The notes under the pieces are model-generated. The model did no database searches. It worked only from the letters and a program-made list of their open reading frames with translations, and was not told where the DNA came from. A DNA stretch of 43,597 nucleotides from Candidatus Limihabitans stercoravium (GTDB lineage: Bacteria > Bacillota > Clostridia > Christensenellales > CAG-314), in contig DVLO01000011.1 of NCBI GenBank assembly GCA_018715495.1, positions 1-43,597 of the forward strand, read 5' to 3'. Below are positions 1 to 6,995 of this stretch, piece after piece. A program made the translations under genes and the position numbers. Position 1 is the stretch's first letter. Every line of letters starts with the position of its first letter.

Positions 1-30
1 TACTGAGTGAATGTTTACTTAATCTATTTT

Positions 31-681
31 TTAATATTCACTATAATCACGTATCTTTTTAATAATGCCAACATAATCATGTGCCGTACCTTTGAAATTT
101 TCTGGATTAATAGGATGATGAATATTGTAAAGAATCCCGGTCTCTCCAGTTCTACCAAGATCGTTTTCATCCATATGTCTTTCGTCAATATGCACTTTAA
201 CTATTTCAAGAACCACTAAAACATAATCATCTCCTTCAGAAATTTCTTTTTCCCACTTAAAACGGCACTCTAAATTCATAAAGCATTCATCAATCATAGG
301 AGCATTGACCATATCTGCTTTAGATGATGTTAAACCCGCTGATTTAATTTCATCTGTCCCAAAACCATTATTTCTAATGGTTGACATGCATTTATCATAC
401 AAATCAGCAGACATAAAATTTATAACAGCATCGCCGGTTTCATGGAGCGTTTGGTATAAATGCCCATATTTGCTAACAGCAGAAACAATCGCGAAGAAGC
501 CATTTTTCCCACCTGTAAATGTTGTCCATGATTGCATACAAGCATTGGACTGACCGTTGCTTTTATATGATGTCATTATGTAAAGTGGGGAAGGAATAGA
601 GACTACAAACTCCATCCAATTAAATCCGTACATCTCCATATTTTTCATTGATTCAGGCATTGTGTTGTATTTCTTTTTCAT
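31..681 (-). CDS. Flavin reductase family protein
   Basis: A 216-residue protein resembling the flavin reductase-like (FMN-binding split barrel) family, whose members bind FMN and reduce flavin or act as small NAD(P)H:flavin oxidoreductases in the cytoplasm. An N-terminal stretch with a PSPLYIMTS motif and a central G-rich segment fits the family; there is no signal peptide. The ATG start at 681 follows a clear GGAGG site. No gene lies downstream inside the window, so its operon context is unknown. The gene reads as more AT-rich than the rest of the window, and it stands alone behind a long AT-rich gap, which could mean recent acquisition. A second, distant family member lies at 20134-20778. 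The substrate cannot be told from the sequence. Confidence 0.8.
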   Translation of the reverse strand: MKKKYNTMPESMKNMEMYGFNWMEFVVSIPSPLYIMTSYKSNGQSNACMQSWTTFTGGKNGFFAIVSAVSKYGHLYQTLHETGDAVINFMSADLYDKCMSTIRNNGFGTDEIKSAGLTSSKADMVNAPMIDECFMNLECRFKWEKEISEGDDYVLVVLEIVKVHIDERHMDENDLGRTGETGILYNIHHPINPENFKGTAHDYVGIIKKIRDYSEY

Positions 682-1066
682 ATTAACCTCCTCGATATTA
701 ATCCGTGTTTCTTGCCATGAAATTAAGTGTGATTATAACTTCTATTTAAATTTAACTTGTAAATTAGTAGCAAGTGATATTGTTTAAGCGAGTATGCTTC
801 ATCAATGTTTTTTTGTTTTCAAAACTTATTGCTTTATAATATTTTATCAAAAAATCTATATCTTAAAAACAATAAGAAAAAAGAACTTTGACGAGATTTT
901 TTCTCAAAAAGAATAAAAAGTTTTTTGTGGGACAAAAGTTTATTGTGCTATAAAAAGTTTTTAGTGCAAAATCCTAAGCTAAAACTTCATTGGAAGAGGA
1001 TAGGATGTTAAGTAGCTTATGCTCAATTTATGTTAAATAAATGCTAAATTTTGCTAAATGTGGCTC
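682..1066. other. AT-rich intergenic gap with short direct repeats
   Basis: No credible gene. A TATAAT on the minus strand (732-737) is a likely -10 for the flavin reductase, but only a weak -35 (TTACAA, 19-base spacer) precedes it. Two 17-base near-identical direct repeats lie at 913-929 and 950-966 (one mismatch). Three copies of TGYTAAAT lie at 1031, 1042 and 1052, spaced about one helical turn apart. Their roles are unknown. Confidence 0.5.
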
Positions 1067-1106
1067 AAAAAAAGGTTTGAATTGCCTTTTATAGCGTATC
1101 AAACCT
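1067..1106 (-). terminator. Intrinsic terminator after tRNA-Leu
   Basis: On the minus strand an 8-bp stem (AGGTTTGA / TCAAACCT, 1099-1106 and 1073-1080) with an 18-base loop is followed by an uninterrupted T run (to 1067). It lies 12 bases beyond the tRNA-Leu CCA end. Confidence 0.8.
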
Positions 1107-1118
1107 ATGCTTTCTGTA

Positions 1119-1204
1119 TGGTGCCGATGACCGGACTCGAACCGGTACGGATGTTACTCCGAGGGATTTTAAGTCCCTTGCGTCTGCCATTTCGCCACAT
1201 CGGC
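1119..1204 (-). tRNA. tRNA-Leu (anticodon UAA), CCA encoded
   Basis: An 86-base class II tRNA. The 7-bp acceptor stem GCCGATG/CATCGGC, discriminator A and an encoded CCA are all visible. The anticodon loop reads CTTAAAA, giving anticodon TAA. A long variable arm and a GGTTCGAGTCC T-loop region are present, as expected for leucine. It ends in a good terminator but has no room for its own promoter, because a hairpin plus T8 run abuts its 5' end. Confidence 0.95.
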
Positions 1205-1211
1205 ATGAAAT

Positions 1212-1291
1212 AAAAAAAAGTGAAGACGATTGTGTGACATACGGTCAATGCCAAAGCACTACCAGTATTGCCATGCACAACCCGTCTCCAC
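1212..1291 (-). terminator. Terminator-like hairpin between two tRNA genes
   Basis: On the minus strand a long stem (arms 1276-1291 and 1220-1234: 9 bp with one G-U, a one-base bulge, then 6 bp with one G-U) closes a 41-base loop. It is followed directly by eight T (1219-1212). This is the geometry of an intrinsic terminator, although the loop is unusually large. It lies 7 bases before the tRNA-Leu gene, so tRNA-Leu expression would need read-through or processing. Confidence 0.6.
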
Positions 1292-1299
1292 CTAACTAT

Positions 1300-1374
1300 T
1301 GGAGGCACCACCCAGATTTGAACTGGGGCGTAAAGCTTTTGCAGAGCTCTGCCTTACCACTTGGCTATGGTGCC
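1300..1374 (-). tRNA. tRNA-Cys (anticodon GCA), CCA encoded
   Basis: A 75-base tRNA with acceptor stem GGCACCA/TGGTGCC, anticodon loop CTGCAAA (GCA) on a 5-bp stem GAGCT/AGCTT, and a GTTCAAAT T-loop. The discriminator is U73, a known identity element of tRNA-Cys, followed by an encoded CCA. A promoter lies just upstream. Confidence 0.95.
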
Positions 1375-1391
1375 ATAACAGTTGCCTATAT

Positions 1392-1420
1392 ATAATAGCA
1401 AACAAACAGGAAAAAATCAA
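1392..1420 (-). promoter_or_regulatory. Sigma-A type promoter for the tRNA pair
   Basis: Minus-strand TTGATT, 17-base spacer, TATTAT, placed about 18 bases ahead of the tRNA-Cys 5' end. Confidence 0.65.
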
Positions 1421-1484
1421 CAAATTTACTAAACTTTTTAAATAAAAAATTTGTTCAAATTTGTAATATCCTGCAATTGGCTTA

Positions 1485-1514
1485 CCGCAGAGCGGTATCA
1501 ATACCTCTCTGCGG
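1485..1514 (-). other. Strong hairpin 3' of fakA without a U-run
   Basis: Arms CCGCAGAG/CTCTGCGG (8 bp), an A/G mismatch, then GGTA/TACC with a 4-base loop, 12 bases past the fakA stop. No T run follows directly. A weaker AAATTTG/CAAATTT hairpin with T-rich flank lies beyond it (about 1442-1470) and could be the actual stop. The strong hairpin may protect the mRNA 3' end. Confidence 0.6.
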
Positions 1515-1526
1515 AAATATTGCGGT

Positions 1527-3206
1527 TTATTCTACACTGAATACGTAGTAGTACAATGGTTGACCACCGTATTGCAGCAGGATTTCAAGATCGGGGAACT
1601 TCCCTTGAAGTTGTTCGGCGAAAGCTTCCGCTTGTTCTTCCGAAACGTCTTTGCCGTAGTAAAGAGTAACAACTTCACTGTCACTTGTAGTCATTCTTTC
1701 AAGCAACTTGGTTGTAACTTCTTCGGGATTCTTGCCGTTTTCAACAACACTGCCCTGTTCAAGACCGATGACATCACCCTTCTTGATTGTCAACTTGCCA
1801 ATCTTGGTGTCTCTTACTGCGTAGGTTACCTGACCGACTGTCACAGTGTTCAGAGAATCAAGCATGTTTTGAAGATTGTCATTCAATCCAAGGTCAGGGT
1901 TGTAGTTGAGCACAGCCTTGACGCCCTGAGGAACGTCCTTGGTGGGCAACACGAAAATGTTGCGATTCTTGATAAGTGTACGGGATTGCTCAGCAGACAA
2001 GATGATGTTCTTGTTGTTGGGCAGAATGATGATGTTTTCGGCGTTGATCTTGCGAGCGGCAGATGCAATGTCTTCGGCGGAGGGGTTCATGGTCTGACAG
2101 CCTTCGATGACCTGGTCTACCAGCAAGTCCTTGAATATTGCAGAGAATCCGTCACCGGCACAAACAGACAACAAACCGATGGGCTTGCGTTCCGCTTCGT
2201 ACTTGGCACGAAGTTGACGGTTTTGTTCCATCATGTTTTCAATCTTGATCTTGTCAAGTTCGCCCAATGTCAATGCTCTTGCAAGTGCATTGCCGGGGTT
2301 GTTGGTGTGAACGTGAACCTTTACAAGATTCAAGTCACCGATAACGATTGTAGAGTTACCGATGTCGTTCAAATAATCACGCAGCTTGTCTATGTCGGTA
2401 ACGGTAGTAGTCTTTTTCATGTTGATGATGAAAAATTCCGTGCAGTAACCGAAATCGGGGTCGCCCAGTGATTCGTAGTCAATCAATGCTTCGTGGTCGT
2501 CATCGGGGAATGCAGACTGATTAGCATTAGCTACAATGCTGTCGGCCGTGTAGTCTTCAGCACCGCTGATTTCTTCACCACGGTAACCGGAAATAAATCC
2601 CTTGAACATTGTGATGAGTCCGAAGCCACCGCTGTCCACAACGCCTGCCTTCTTCAATACGTCAAGCATGTCGGGCGTCTGAGCAAGCACTTCTTCGCCC
2701 TTAGCAAGTACTTTTTCAAGGAACTTGTCGATGTCACGGACACGCTTACTTACGTCGACGGCTTCTTCAGCCATACCTCTTACAACGGTGAGGATTGTAC
2801 CTTCCTTGGGCTTGCTTACGGCACTGTAGGCAAGTTCGGTACCTGTTTTAAGTCCCTTGGCAAAAATCTTGGTGTCGATTTCTTCGCAGGTAGCCATTAC
2901 GTTGGCAAAGCCTTTTAAAATCTGTGAAAGAATTACACCGGAGTTACCACGAGCGCCACGCAAAGCACCCTTGCTCAGTGCTTCGGCAAGATCTGCCATG
3001 CTTGTGGATGTTACGTTGTTTACCTCTCTTACAGCGGAAAGCAACGTCAATGACATGTTGGTACCTGTGTCACCGTCGGGAACGGGGAATACGTTTAATG
3101 AGTCGACCTGACCCTTGTTTACTTCAAGCATCTGACTGCCTGCAATGATCATGCGTTTCATCACCGCAGCAGTAATATATGTTGTTGTCGAACGAGCAGA
3201 AGACAT
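1527..3206 (-). CDS. fakA: Fatty acid kinase, DAK2/DhaL-domain subunit
   Basis: A 559-residue homologue of B. subtilis YloV/FakA, the ATP-binding kinase that phosphorylates fatty acids held by FakB partners so that exogenous fatty acids enter phospholipid synthesis through PlsX/PlsY. The N-terminal DhaL/DAK2 domain shows the nucleotide/Mg loop PVPDGDTGTNMS near residues 41-52 and GARGNSGVILSQ further on. A central domain and the C-terminal YloV-type domain complete the usual length of about 550. The ATG at 3206 has an AAAGGAG site 7 bases upstream. It follows asp23 by 44 bases on the same strand, as yloU-yloV do in Bacillus. No fakB is visible in the window. Confidence 0.93.
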   Translation of the reverse strand: MSSARSTTTYITAAVMKRMIIAGSQMLEVNKGQVDSLNVFPVPDGDTGTNMSLTLLSAVREVNNVTSTSMADLAEALSKGALRGARGNSGVILSQILKGFANVMATCEEIDTKIFAKGLKTGTELAYSAVSKPKEGTILTVVRGMAEEAVDVSKRVRDIDKFLEKVLAKGEEVLAQTPDMLDVLKKAGVVDSGGFGLITMFKGFISGYRGEEISGAEDYTADSIVANANQSAFPDDDHEALIDYESLGDPDFGYCTEFFIINMKKTTTVTDIDKLRDYLNDIGNSTIVIGDLNLVKVHVHTNNPGNALARALTLGELDKIKIENMMEQNRQLRAKYEAERKPIGLLSVCAGDGFSAIFKDLLVDQVIEGCQTMNPSAEDIASAARKINAENIIILPNNKNIILSAEQSRTLIKNRNIFVLPTKDVPQGVKAVLNYNPDLGLNDNLQNMLDSLNTVTVGQVTYAVRDTKIGKLTIKKGDVIGLEQGSVVENGKNPEEVTTKLLERMTTSDSEVVTLYYGKDVSEEQAEAFAEQLQGKFPDLEILLQYGGQPLYYYVFSVE

Positions 3207-3250
3207 TTTATACTCCTTTCTTATATCCAGTAAATAGAAAAACTCTAAAA

Positions 3251-3601
3251 TTAAAGTCTGACACCCACAACGTGTACATCGATACTGTCTACGATCATGC
3301 CGGTAAACTTTTCAAGACCGTATTTTACAGTACTCTTCAAACTTGATGCAACCGCCGATACAGGAAGGCCATATTTGAACACGACAAAAAGGTCTACGTA
3401 AATTCTGTCACCCTTGGTGGCAATACGTACACCTCTGCTCTTGGCATTTCTTTTAAACAAATCGGACAATGTGTCGGAAAAACCGTAGGGAACCATGTCC
3501 ACTACCCCGTAACATTCGCTTGCAAGATGTCCTGCAAGTGATGCTATTACTTCTTCGGATACGCTTATAGAACCGTAAGAATTTCTTGTTCTCAGAGCCA
3601 T
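3251..3601 (-). CDS. Asp23/Gls24 family protein (YloU-like)
   Basis: A 116-residue member of the Asp23/Gls24 family, small cytoplasmic or membrane-associated proteins linked to envelope stress. The pattern of an N-terminal GSISVSEEVIASLAGHLASEC segment followed by 'YVDLFVVFKYG' and a C-terminal 'VDVHVVGVR'-like strand fits YloU. I placed the start at 3601, because GGAGG lies 6 bases upstream, rather than at an ATG ten codons earlier with no ribosome site. First gene of the asp23-fakA operon and divergent from rpmB, the same arrangement as yloU/rpmB in B. subtilis. The biochemical role is not established. Confidence 0.88.
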   Translation of the reverse strand: MALRTRNSYGSISVSEEVIASLAGHLASECYGVVDMVPYGFSDTLSDLFKRNAKSRGVRIATKGDRIYVDLFVVFKYGLPVSAVASSLKSTVKYGLEKFTGMIVDSIDVHVVGVRL

Positions 3602-3632
3602 TGTACACCTCCATTGCTGGTCAGCATACATT

Positions 3633-3661
3633 ATTTTACAATAATTACAGCAATTTTACAA
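3633..3661 (-). promoter_or_regulatory. Promoter of asp23-fakA
   Basis: Minus-strand TTGTAA, 17-base spacer, TAAAAT, about 32 bases ahead of the asp23 ATG. Confidence 0.6.
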
Positions 3662-3743
3662 GCAATTTACGATAAAATTAGTTTAATTTTGTCTTTTAGT
3701 CACACTATTTCCGCTCAAATGTCATTTTTTTAATAAAAATTGC

Positions 3744-3772
3744 TTGCCAAAAACTATAAAAAGTGCTACTAT
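3744..3772 (+). promoter_or_regulatory. Promoter of rpmB
   Basis: TTGCCA, 17-base spacer, TACTAT, placed about 36 bases ahead of the rpmB start. Confidence 0.7.
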
Positions 3773-3808
3773 ATTTTAGCATTAAATCAACTACACGGAG
3801 GTGTAAAT

Positions 3809-3994
3809 ATGTCAAAGGTATGTGCTATCTGTGGTAAAGCAAAGATGTCCGGAAATAACGTGAGTCACTCTAACAGAAAGACTCCCAGAACATACAATGC
3901 TAACCTGCAAAAAGTAAAGGTAGAAAAAGACGGTCACGTTTCTACTCAGTATGTTTGCACCCGTTGCATCAGAACAGCAAACAAGGAAAACTAA
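3809..3994 (+). CDS. rpmB: 50S ribosomal protein L28
   Basis: A 61-residue L28, a late-assembling large-subunit protein. The start at 3809 has a GGAGG site 8 bases upstream; an earlier in-frame start at 3740 is not supported. The protein opens [10 protein letters not shown] and carries a second pair of cysteines (CTRC) near the C terminus. This is therefore the Cys-containing form that can bind zinc, as opposed to Cys-less paralogues induced on zinc shortage. It is a single-gene unit with its own promoter and a strong terminator, and sits in the conserved spoVM-rpmB-yloU neighbourhood. Confidence 0.97.
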   Translation: MSKVCAICGKAKMSGNNVSHSNRKTPRTYNANLQKVKVEKDGHVSTQYVCTRCIRTANKEN

Positions 3995-4009
3995 TCCGCA
4001 GAACATATC

Positions 4010-4040
4010 GACTTCGCACTTTGCGAAGTCTTTTTTTTTT
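4010..4040 (+). terminator. Terminator of rpmB
   Basis: Stem GACTTCGCA/TGCGAAGTC (9 bp), 3-base loop, then ten T. Confidence 0.93.
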
Positions 4041-4071
4041 GCATTGAATACATTAAATAAACAATATTGTA

Positions 4072-4100
4072 TTGAATTTAAGGTAAAAATTTGGTACAAT
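4072..4100 (+). promoter_or_regulatory. Promoter of the PAP2 phosphatase gene
   Basis: TTGAAT, 17-base spacer, TACAAT, about 28 bases ahead of the ATG. Confidence 0.7.
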
Positions 4101-4128
4101 CTAAGTACTACAATAATTGGAGGTACAA

Positions 4129-5136
4129 ATGCTACACCTACTGTGCGCTGAAATAGGCAACACCTGGGCATTGCCCTTCGAAACAGACTTCATACTGTGG
4201 CTGCAAAGCCTGGGTGGGAAAGGCACATTCCTTTACTACCTGATGAACTTCATAACAATGTTTGGAGAAGAACTGATCCTGGTTGGAATCATGGGTCTGA
4301 TTTACTGGGGATTGGACAAGCACAAAGGCGAACGAATAGGATTCATGCTGATTTTCGCCACCGTTGCCAACCCACTGATAAAAAACATTGTGTGCCGTAC
4401 ACGTCCATTTGACAGTGCGTCTGGCATTGAAAACCTTCGTGACGTTGACGGATACTCATTCCCGTCAGGTCACTCATCGGGATCGGCATCCGTCTTTTTC
4501 GGAACGGCACGTGTCTACCGCAAAACAATCAAAAAATGGCTCACAGCATTGTGCATTGTCATACCGCTACTTGTTGCACTGTCACGCAATTACCTTGGAG
4601 CGCATTATCTGACAGACGTTGTGGCAGGGCTTTTGCTGGGATTAGGTCTGGTATTTCTAATTGACTGGCTGTACACCGTATTGAACAAGTACATCATCTA
4701 TTTAGGAGCCTTGGTAATAGGCGCAGCAGGATTTTTCTACTGCACGACAAGCGACTACTTTACAGGATACGGAATCCTGGTTGGATTTGTTTGTTCAATA
4801 CTTTTCGAAGAAAAGGTAGTCAAGTTTGAAAACACAAGATGTTGGTGGCGCATCGCACTGCGTGTAGCCGTTGGCGGATTGCTCTTCGTTGCTCTCAACG
4901 AAGTGATAAAATTGCCTTTCAACAACCTGATATTCACCACGACTGCCGACGGAGTTGAAGTAATCAAGTCAAACATGGTCACCTTCGAAAGAGTGTTCCG
5001 TACAATCAGATACGCAATGGTGACATTTCTGTGCATGGGTGTATACCCATTGCTGTTTAAACCATTTGCCGCATTGTGGGAAAAACTTGCTGCCGGAAAA
5101 CAAACCCAACAACAAGACAATGAAGAAGATAATTGA
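4129..5136 (+). CDS. PAP2-family membrane phosphatase
   Basis: A 335-residue polytopic membrane protein of the type 2 phosphatidic acid phosphatase superfamily, which dephosphorylates lipid phosphates such as phosphatidic acid or undecaprenyl pyrophosphate at the outer membrane face. All three family motifs are present: K85-x6-R92-P93, PSGH at 112-115, and S152-R153-x5-H159, so the catalytic histidines and arginines are intact. The C-terminal half adds further hydrophobic segments beyond the minimal six-helix core, and the tail is acidic and Gln-rich. The start at 4129 is chosen for its GGAGG site. The gene interrupts the otherwise conserved spoVM-rpmB junction and has its own promoter, so it is probably an insertion into the block. 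The substrate is undetermined. Confidence 0.88.
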   Translation: MLHLLCAEIGNTWALPFETDFILWLQSLGGKGTFLYYLMNFITMFGEELILVGIMGLIYWGLDKHKGERIGFMLIFATVANPLIKNIVCRTRPFDSASGIENLRDVDGYSFPSGHSSGSASVFFGTARVYRKTIKKWLTALCIVIPLLVALSRNYLGAHYLTDVVAGLLLGLGLVFLIDWLYTVLNKYIIYLGALVIGAAGFFYCTTSDYFTGYGILVGFVCSILFEEKVVKFENTRCWWRIALRVAVGGLLFVALNEVIKLPFNNLIFTTTADGVEVIKSNMVTFERVFRTIRYAMVTFLCMGVYPLLFKPFAALWEKLAAGKQTQQQDNEEDN

Positions 5137-5151
5137 ATGTAAAACAAATCA

Positions 5152-5229
5152 ATGAGATGAAGTTTTAATACAATCCGATACTGTCACCCCAATACGGCAT
5201 AACGATGATTGCAATACAAACTATCTCAT
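5152..5229 (+). other. Possible long-range hairpin after the PAP2 gene
   Basis: ATGAGAT plus AGTTT (5152-5165, with a two-base bulge) can pair with AAACTATCTCAT (5218-5229) across a loop of about 52 bases. No clear T run follows. It is weakly supported as a transcription end. Confidence 0.25.
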
Positions 5230-5271
5230 TTTAAAGTACGCTATACATCTGACTAAGTTAATAAAAGCAAT

Positions 5272-5304
5272 AAAAAAAAACGCTCATTAATTTGAGCGTT
5301 TTTT
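5272..5304. terminator. Bidirectional terminator between PAP2 and spoVM genes
   Basis: CGCTCA/TGAGCG with a six-base loop is flanked by nine A on the left and six T on the right, so it can end transcripts from both sides. On the minus strand it closes the 10-kb yicC-spoVM operon. The spoVM stop codon lies in its loop. Confidence 0.88.
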
Positions 5305-5394
5305 GTTGTAGCCTATTACGTGTCTTGCAAGAAGCAAGCGCAATACCGCACCAAGAAAACCAGGCAGCTTTACACAACAAATGTTCTTTTTCAT
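5287..5394 (-). CDS. spoVM: Stage V sporulation protein M homologue (SpoVM)
   Basis: A 35-residue protein with an ATG at 5394 and a GGAGG site 5 bases upstream. The core VKLPGFLGAVLRLLL matches B. subtilis SpoVM (26 residues, core IKLPKFLGGIVRAML). It keeps the KLP-x-FLG block, the helix-breaking proline (Pro11 here, Pro9 in SpoVM) and the arginine two turns later. SpoVM is an amphipathic helix that senses the positive curvature of the forespore membrane and anchors SpoIVA and the spore coat. Position agrees: it follows rpe and precedes rpmB as in Bacillus (thiN is missing). The nine-residue C-terminal tail (to KKRSN) is longer than in Bacillus and ends inside the terminator stem-loop. The call rests on motif plus synteny; functional proof is lacking. 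Confidence 0.85.
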   Translation of the reverse strand: MKKNICCVKLPGFLGAVLRLLLARHVIGYNKKRSN

Positions 5395-5439
5395 GCCATC
5401 CTCCATTTGGTACAGTATATGACGAATGTCGACAAATAG

Positions 5440-6084
5440 TTACATTCCCTTCAACTGTTTTATAGCCAAAGCCATGTCGGGGGCGTTGAACACCGAACTG
5501 CCTGCAACAAGACAATCGGCACCGCATTCTACAAGTTTTTTAGCATTGTCCCTGTTGACTCCGCCGTCAACCTGCAACAGCACGTTGTCGCCCACAATCT
5601 TGCGTGCACATACCAGTCTGTCGTAAGTTTGTTCCATGAACTTCTGTCCGCCAAATCCCGGTTCAACCGACATGATGAGCAACATGTCAATGTCTTGTGC
5701 GTACTGTTCAATGTACTGCAGTGAGGTATTCGGTTTTACAGATAAACCAACCTTACAACCGCAATCCTTGATTAACTTCAAGGTTGACGCCACATCCGTA
5801 CACGCTTCAAGGTGTACAGTGATGTAGTCGGATCCTGCTTCGGCAAACTGCTTGATGTACCTTTCAGGGCGGTCAATCATCAAGTGAACATCCAGAGGAA
5901 TGTCTACGTACTTCCTTATATCCCTGATTACAGGCATGCCAAATGTCATGTTGGGCACAAAGAGTCCGTCCATAACATCGCAGTGAATCCAGTCAGCACC
6001 GCTGTCACGCAGTCTGACGCAATCATGACCAAGGTTGGCAAGGTCAGCAGATAAAATGGATGGACTGACAAGGATGTTTTTCAT
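5440..6084 (-). CDS. rpe: Ribulose-phosphate 3-epimerase
   Basis: A 214-residue TIM-barrel epimerase that interconverts ribulose 5-phosphate and xylulose 5-phosphate in the pentose phosphate pathway. Visible landmarks are SPSILSADLANL at the N terminus, HCDVMDGLFVPN, DVHLMI, MSVEPGFGGQKF and the C-terminal VDGGVN and GSSVF phosphate-binding segments. The metal ligands (His, Asp, His, Asp) are in place. Length is typical. The ATG at 6084 follows AAGGGGG. It lies 35 bases after rsgA and upstream of spoVM. Confidence 0.96.
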   Translation of the reverse strand: MKNILVSPSILSADLANLGHDCVRLRDSGADWIHCDVMDGLFVPNMTFGMPVIRDIRKYVDIPLDVHLMIDRPERYIKQFAEAGSDYITVHLEACTDVASTLKLIKDCGCKVGLSVKPNTSLQYIEQYAQDIDMLLIMSVEPGFGGQKFMEQTYDRLVCARKIVGDNVLLQVDGGVNRDNAKKLVECGADCLVAGSSVFNAPDMALAIKQLKGM

Positions 6085-6119
6085 TTTAAATCCCCCTTAC
6101 TGTATTTTACTATACTTGA

Positions 6120-6995
6120 TTACTTGTATTTGTTTTTCTCTTTTTCGGCAAGTTCGCCAAACAGTGTCACGTAACGATTGTATCTTTCCTTACAGAGATT
6201 TCCTTCTTCCACCGCTTTCTTGACAGCACAGTCAGGTTCGGAAATGTGAGTGCACATCTTGAATTTGCAACCACCCGACAACTGCATGAAGTCATCGTAA
6301 TACAACATCAATGAAGTACTTACAGTGTCTGTGACTTCCAGCAAGGAAAAACCTGTCGTATCCACGACAAAACCGTTGCCGACAGAATACACGATACTTG
6401 ATCTTGTTGTGTGTCTTCCCCTGCCGGTTTTTTGAGACAATCCGCCCACAGCCTTGTTGAGATTGGGCACAAGAGCATTGAGTAACGACGTCTTGCCCAC
6501 TGCAGATTGTCCTGCGAAACAAACCGTATTTCCGTCAATGTAATGCAACAGAGCGGAAACGTCATTGTTGTGTGCGCTGATGGAAACCACATCACACACC
6601 TTGTCGTAGTTGTCATGAATTCGTTTCAAAAAGTCGTCATCGGCAATGTCAGACTTACTCACCACCACAACAGGCGTTATGTCGTTGTGAAAACAGTTTA
6701 CAAGTATCTTGTCCACAAGCAACAAATCGGGTGCTGGGCTAACCGTCACAAGAATGAACGCAATGTCAATGTTGGCGACTTCGGGACGTGCCATTCGGTT
6801 CTTGCGTGGAAGAACCTTGGAAATGACACCTTTCTTACCTTCCAATGTAAAACTGACCTTGTCACCCACCAACACATCATTGTCGCCGAAACGCAGTTTC
6901 TTCGGAGCAACACAAACGTATGTATCCGACTGACTTCGCACTTCGAATACACCGCCAAGACCTTTAACAACTGTGCCGTGCAGCAAGTTACTCAA
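6120..6995 (-). CDS. rsgA: Ribosome small subunit-dependent GTPase A
   Basis: A 291-residue circularly permuted GTPase that acts in late 30S maturation. An N-terminal OB-fold is followed by G4 (SKSD at 113-116, with Ser replacing the usual Asn, as also seen with Thr in Bacillus), G1 (GQSAVGKTS at 162-170), G3 (DTTGF at 212-216) and a zinc-binding C-terminal domain with C243, C248, H250 and C256. It starts with TTG at 6995 and overlaps the end of rlmN by 8 bases, so translation is probably coupled. In Bacillus the prpC-prkC phosphatase/kinase pair sits between rlmN and rsgA; here it is absent. Confidence 0.96.
   Translation of the reverse strand: MSNLLHGTVVKGLGGVFEVRSQSDTYVCVAPKKLRFGDNDVLVGDKVSFTLEGKKGVISKVLPRKNRMARPEVANIDIAFILVTVSPAPDLLLVDKILVNCFHNDITPVVVVSKSDIADDDFLKRIHDNYDKVCDVVSISAHNNDVSALLHYIDGNTVCFAGQSAVGKTSLLNALVPNLNKAVGGLSQKTGRGRHTTRSSIVYSVGNGFVVDTTGFSLLEVTDTVSTSLMLYYDDFMQLSGGCKFKMCTHISEPDCAVKKAVEEGNLCKERYNRYVTLFGELAEKEKNKYK

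Noticed and set aside
1205..1299. A third tRNA between tRNA-Cys and tRNA-Leu
   Set aside because: The closing stem looks like an acceptor stem, but there is no T-loop consensus or anticodon arm.
1560..2471. Long open frame on the plus strand across fakA
   Set aside because: Antisense to a well-supported gene, no ribosome site; a shadow produced by codon bias.
5395..5439. Sigma-E promoter for spoVM
   Set aside because: A CATATACT resembles a sigma-E -10, but the -35 is poor and the transcript start would fall on the ribosome site.
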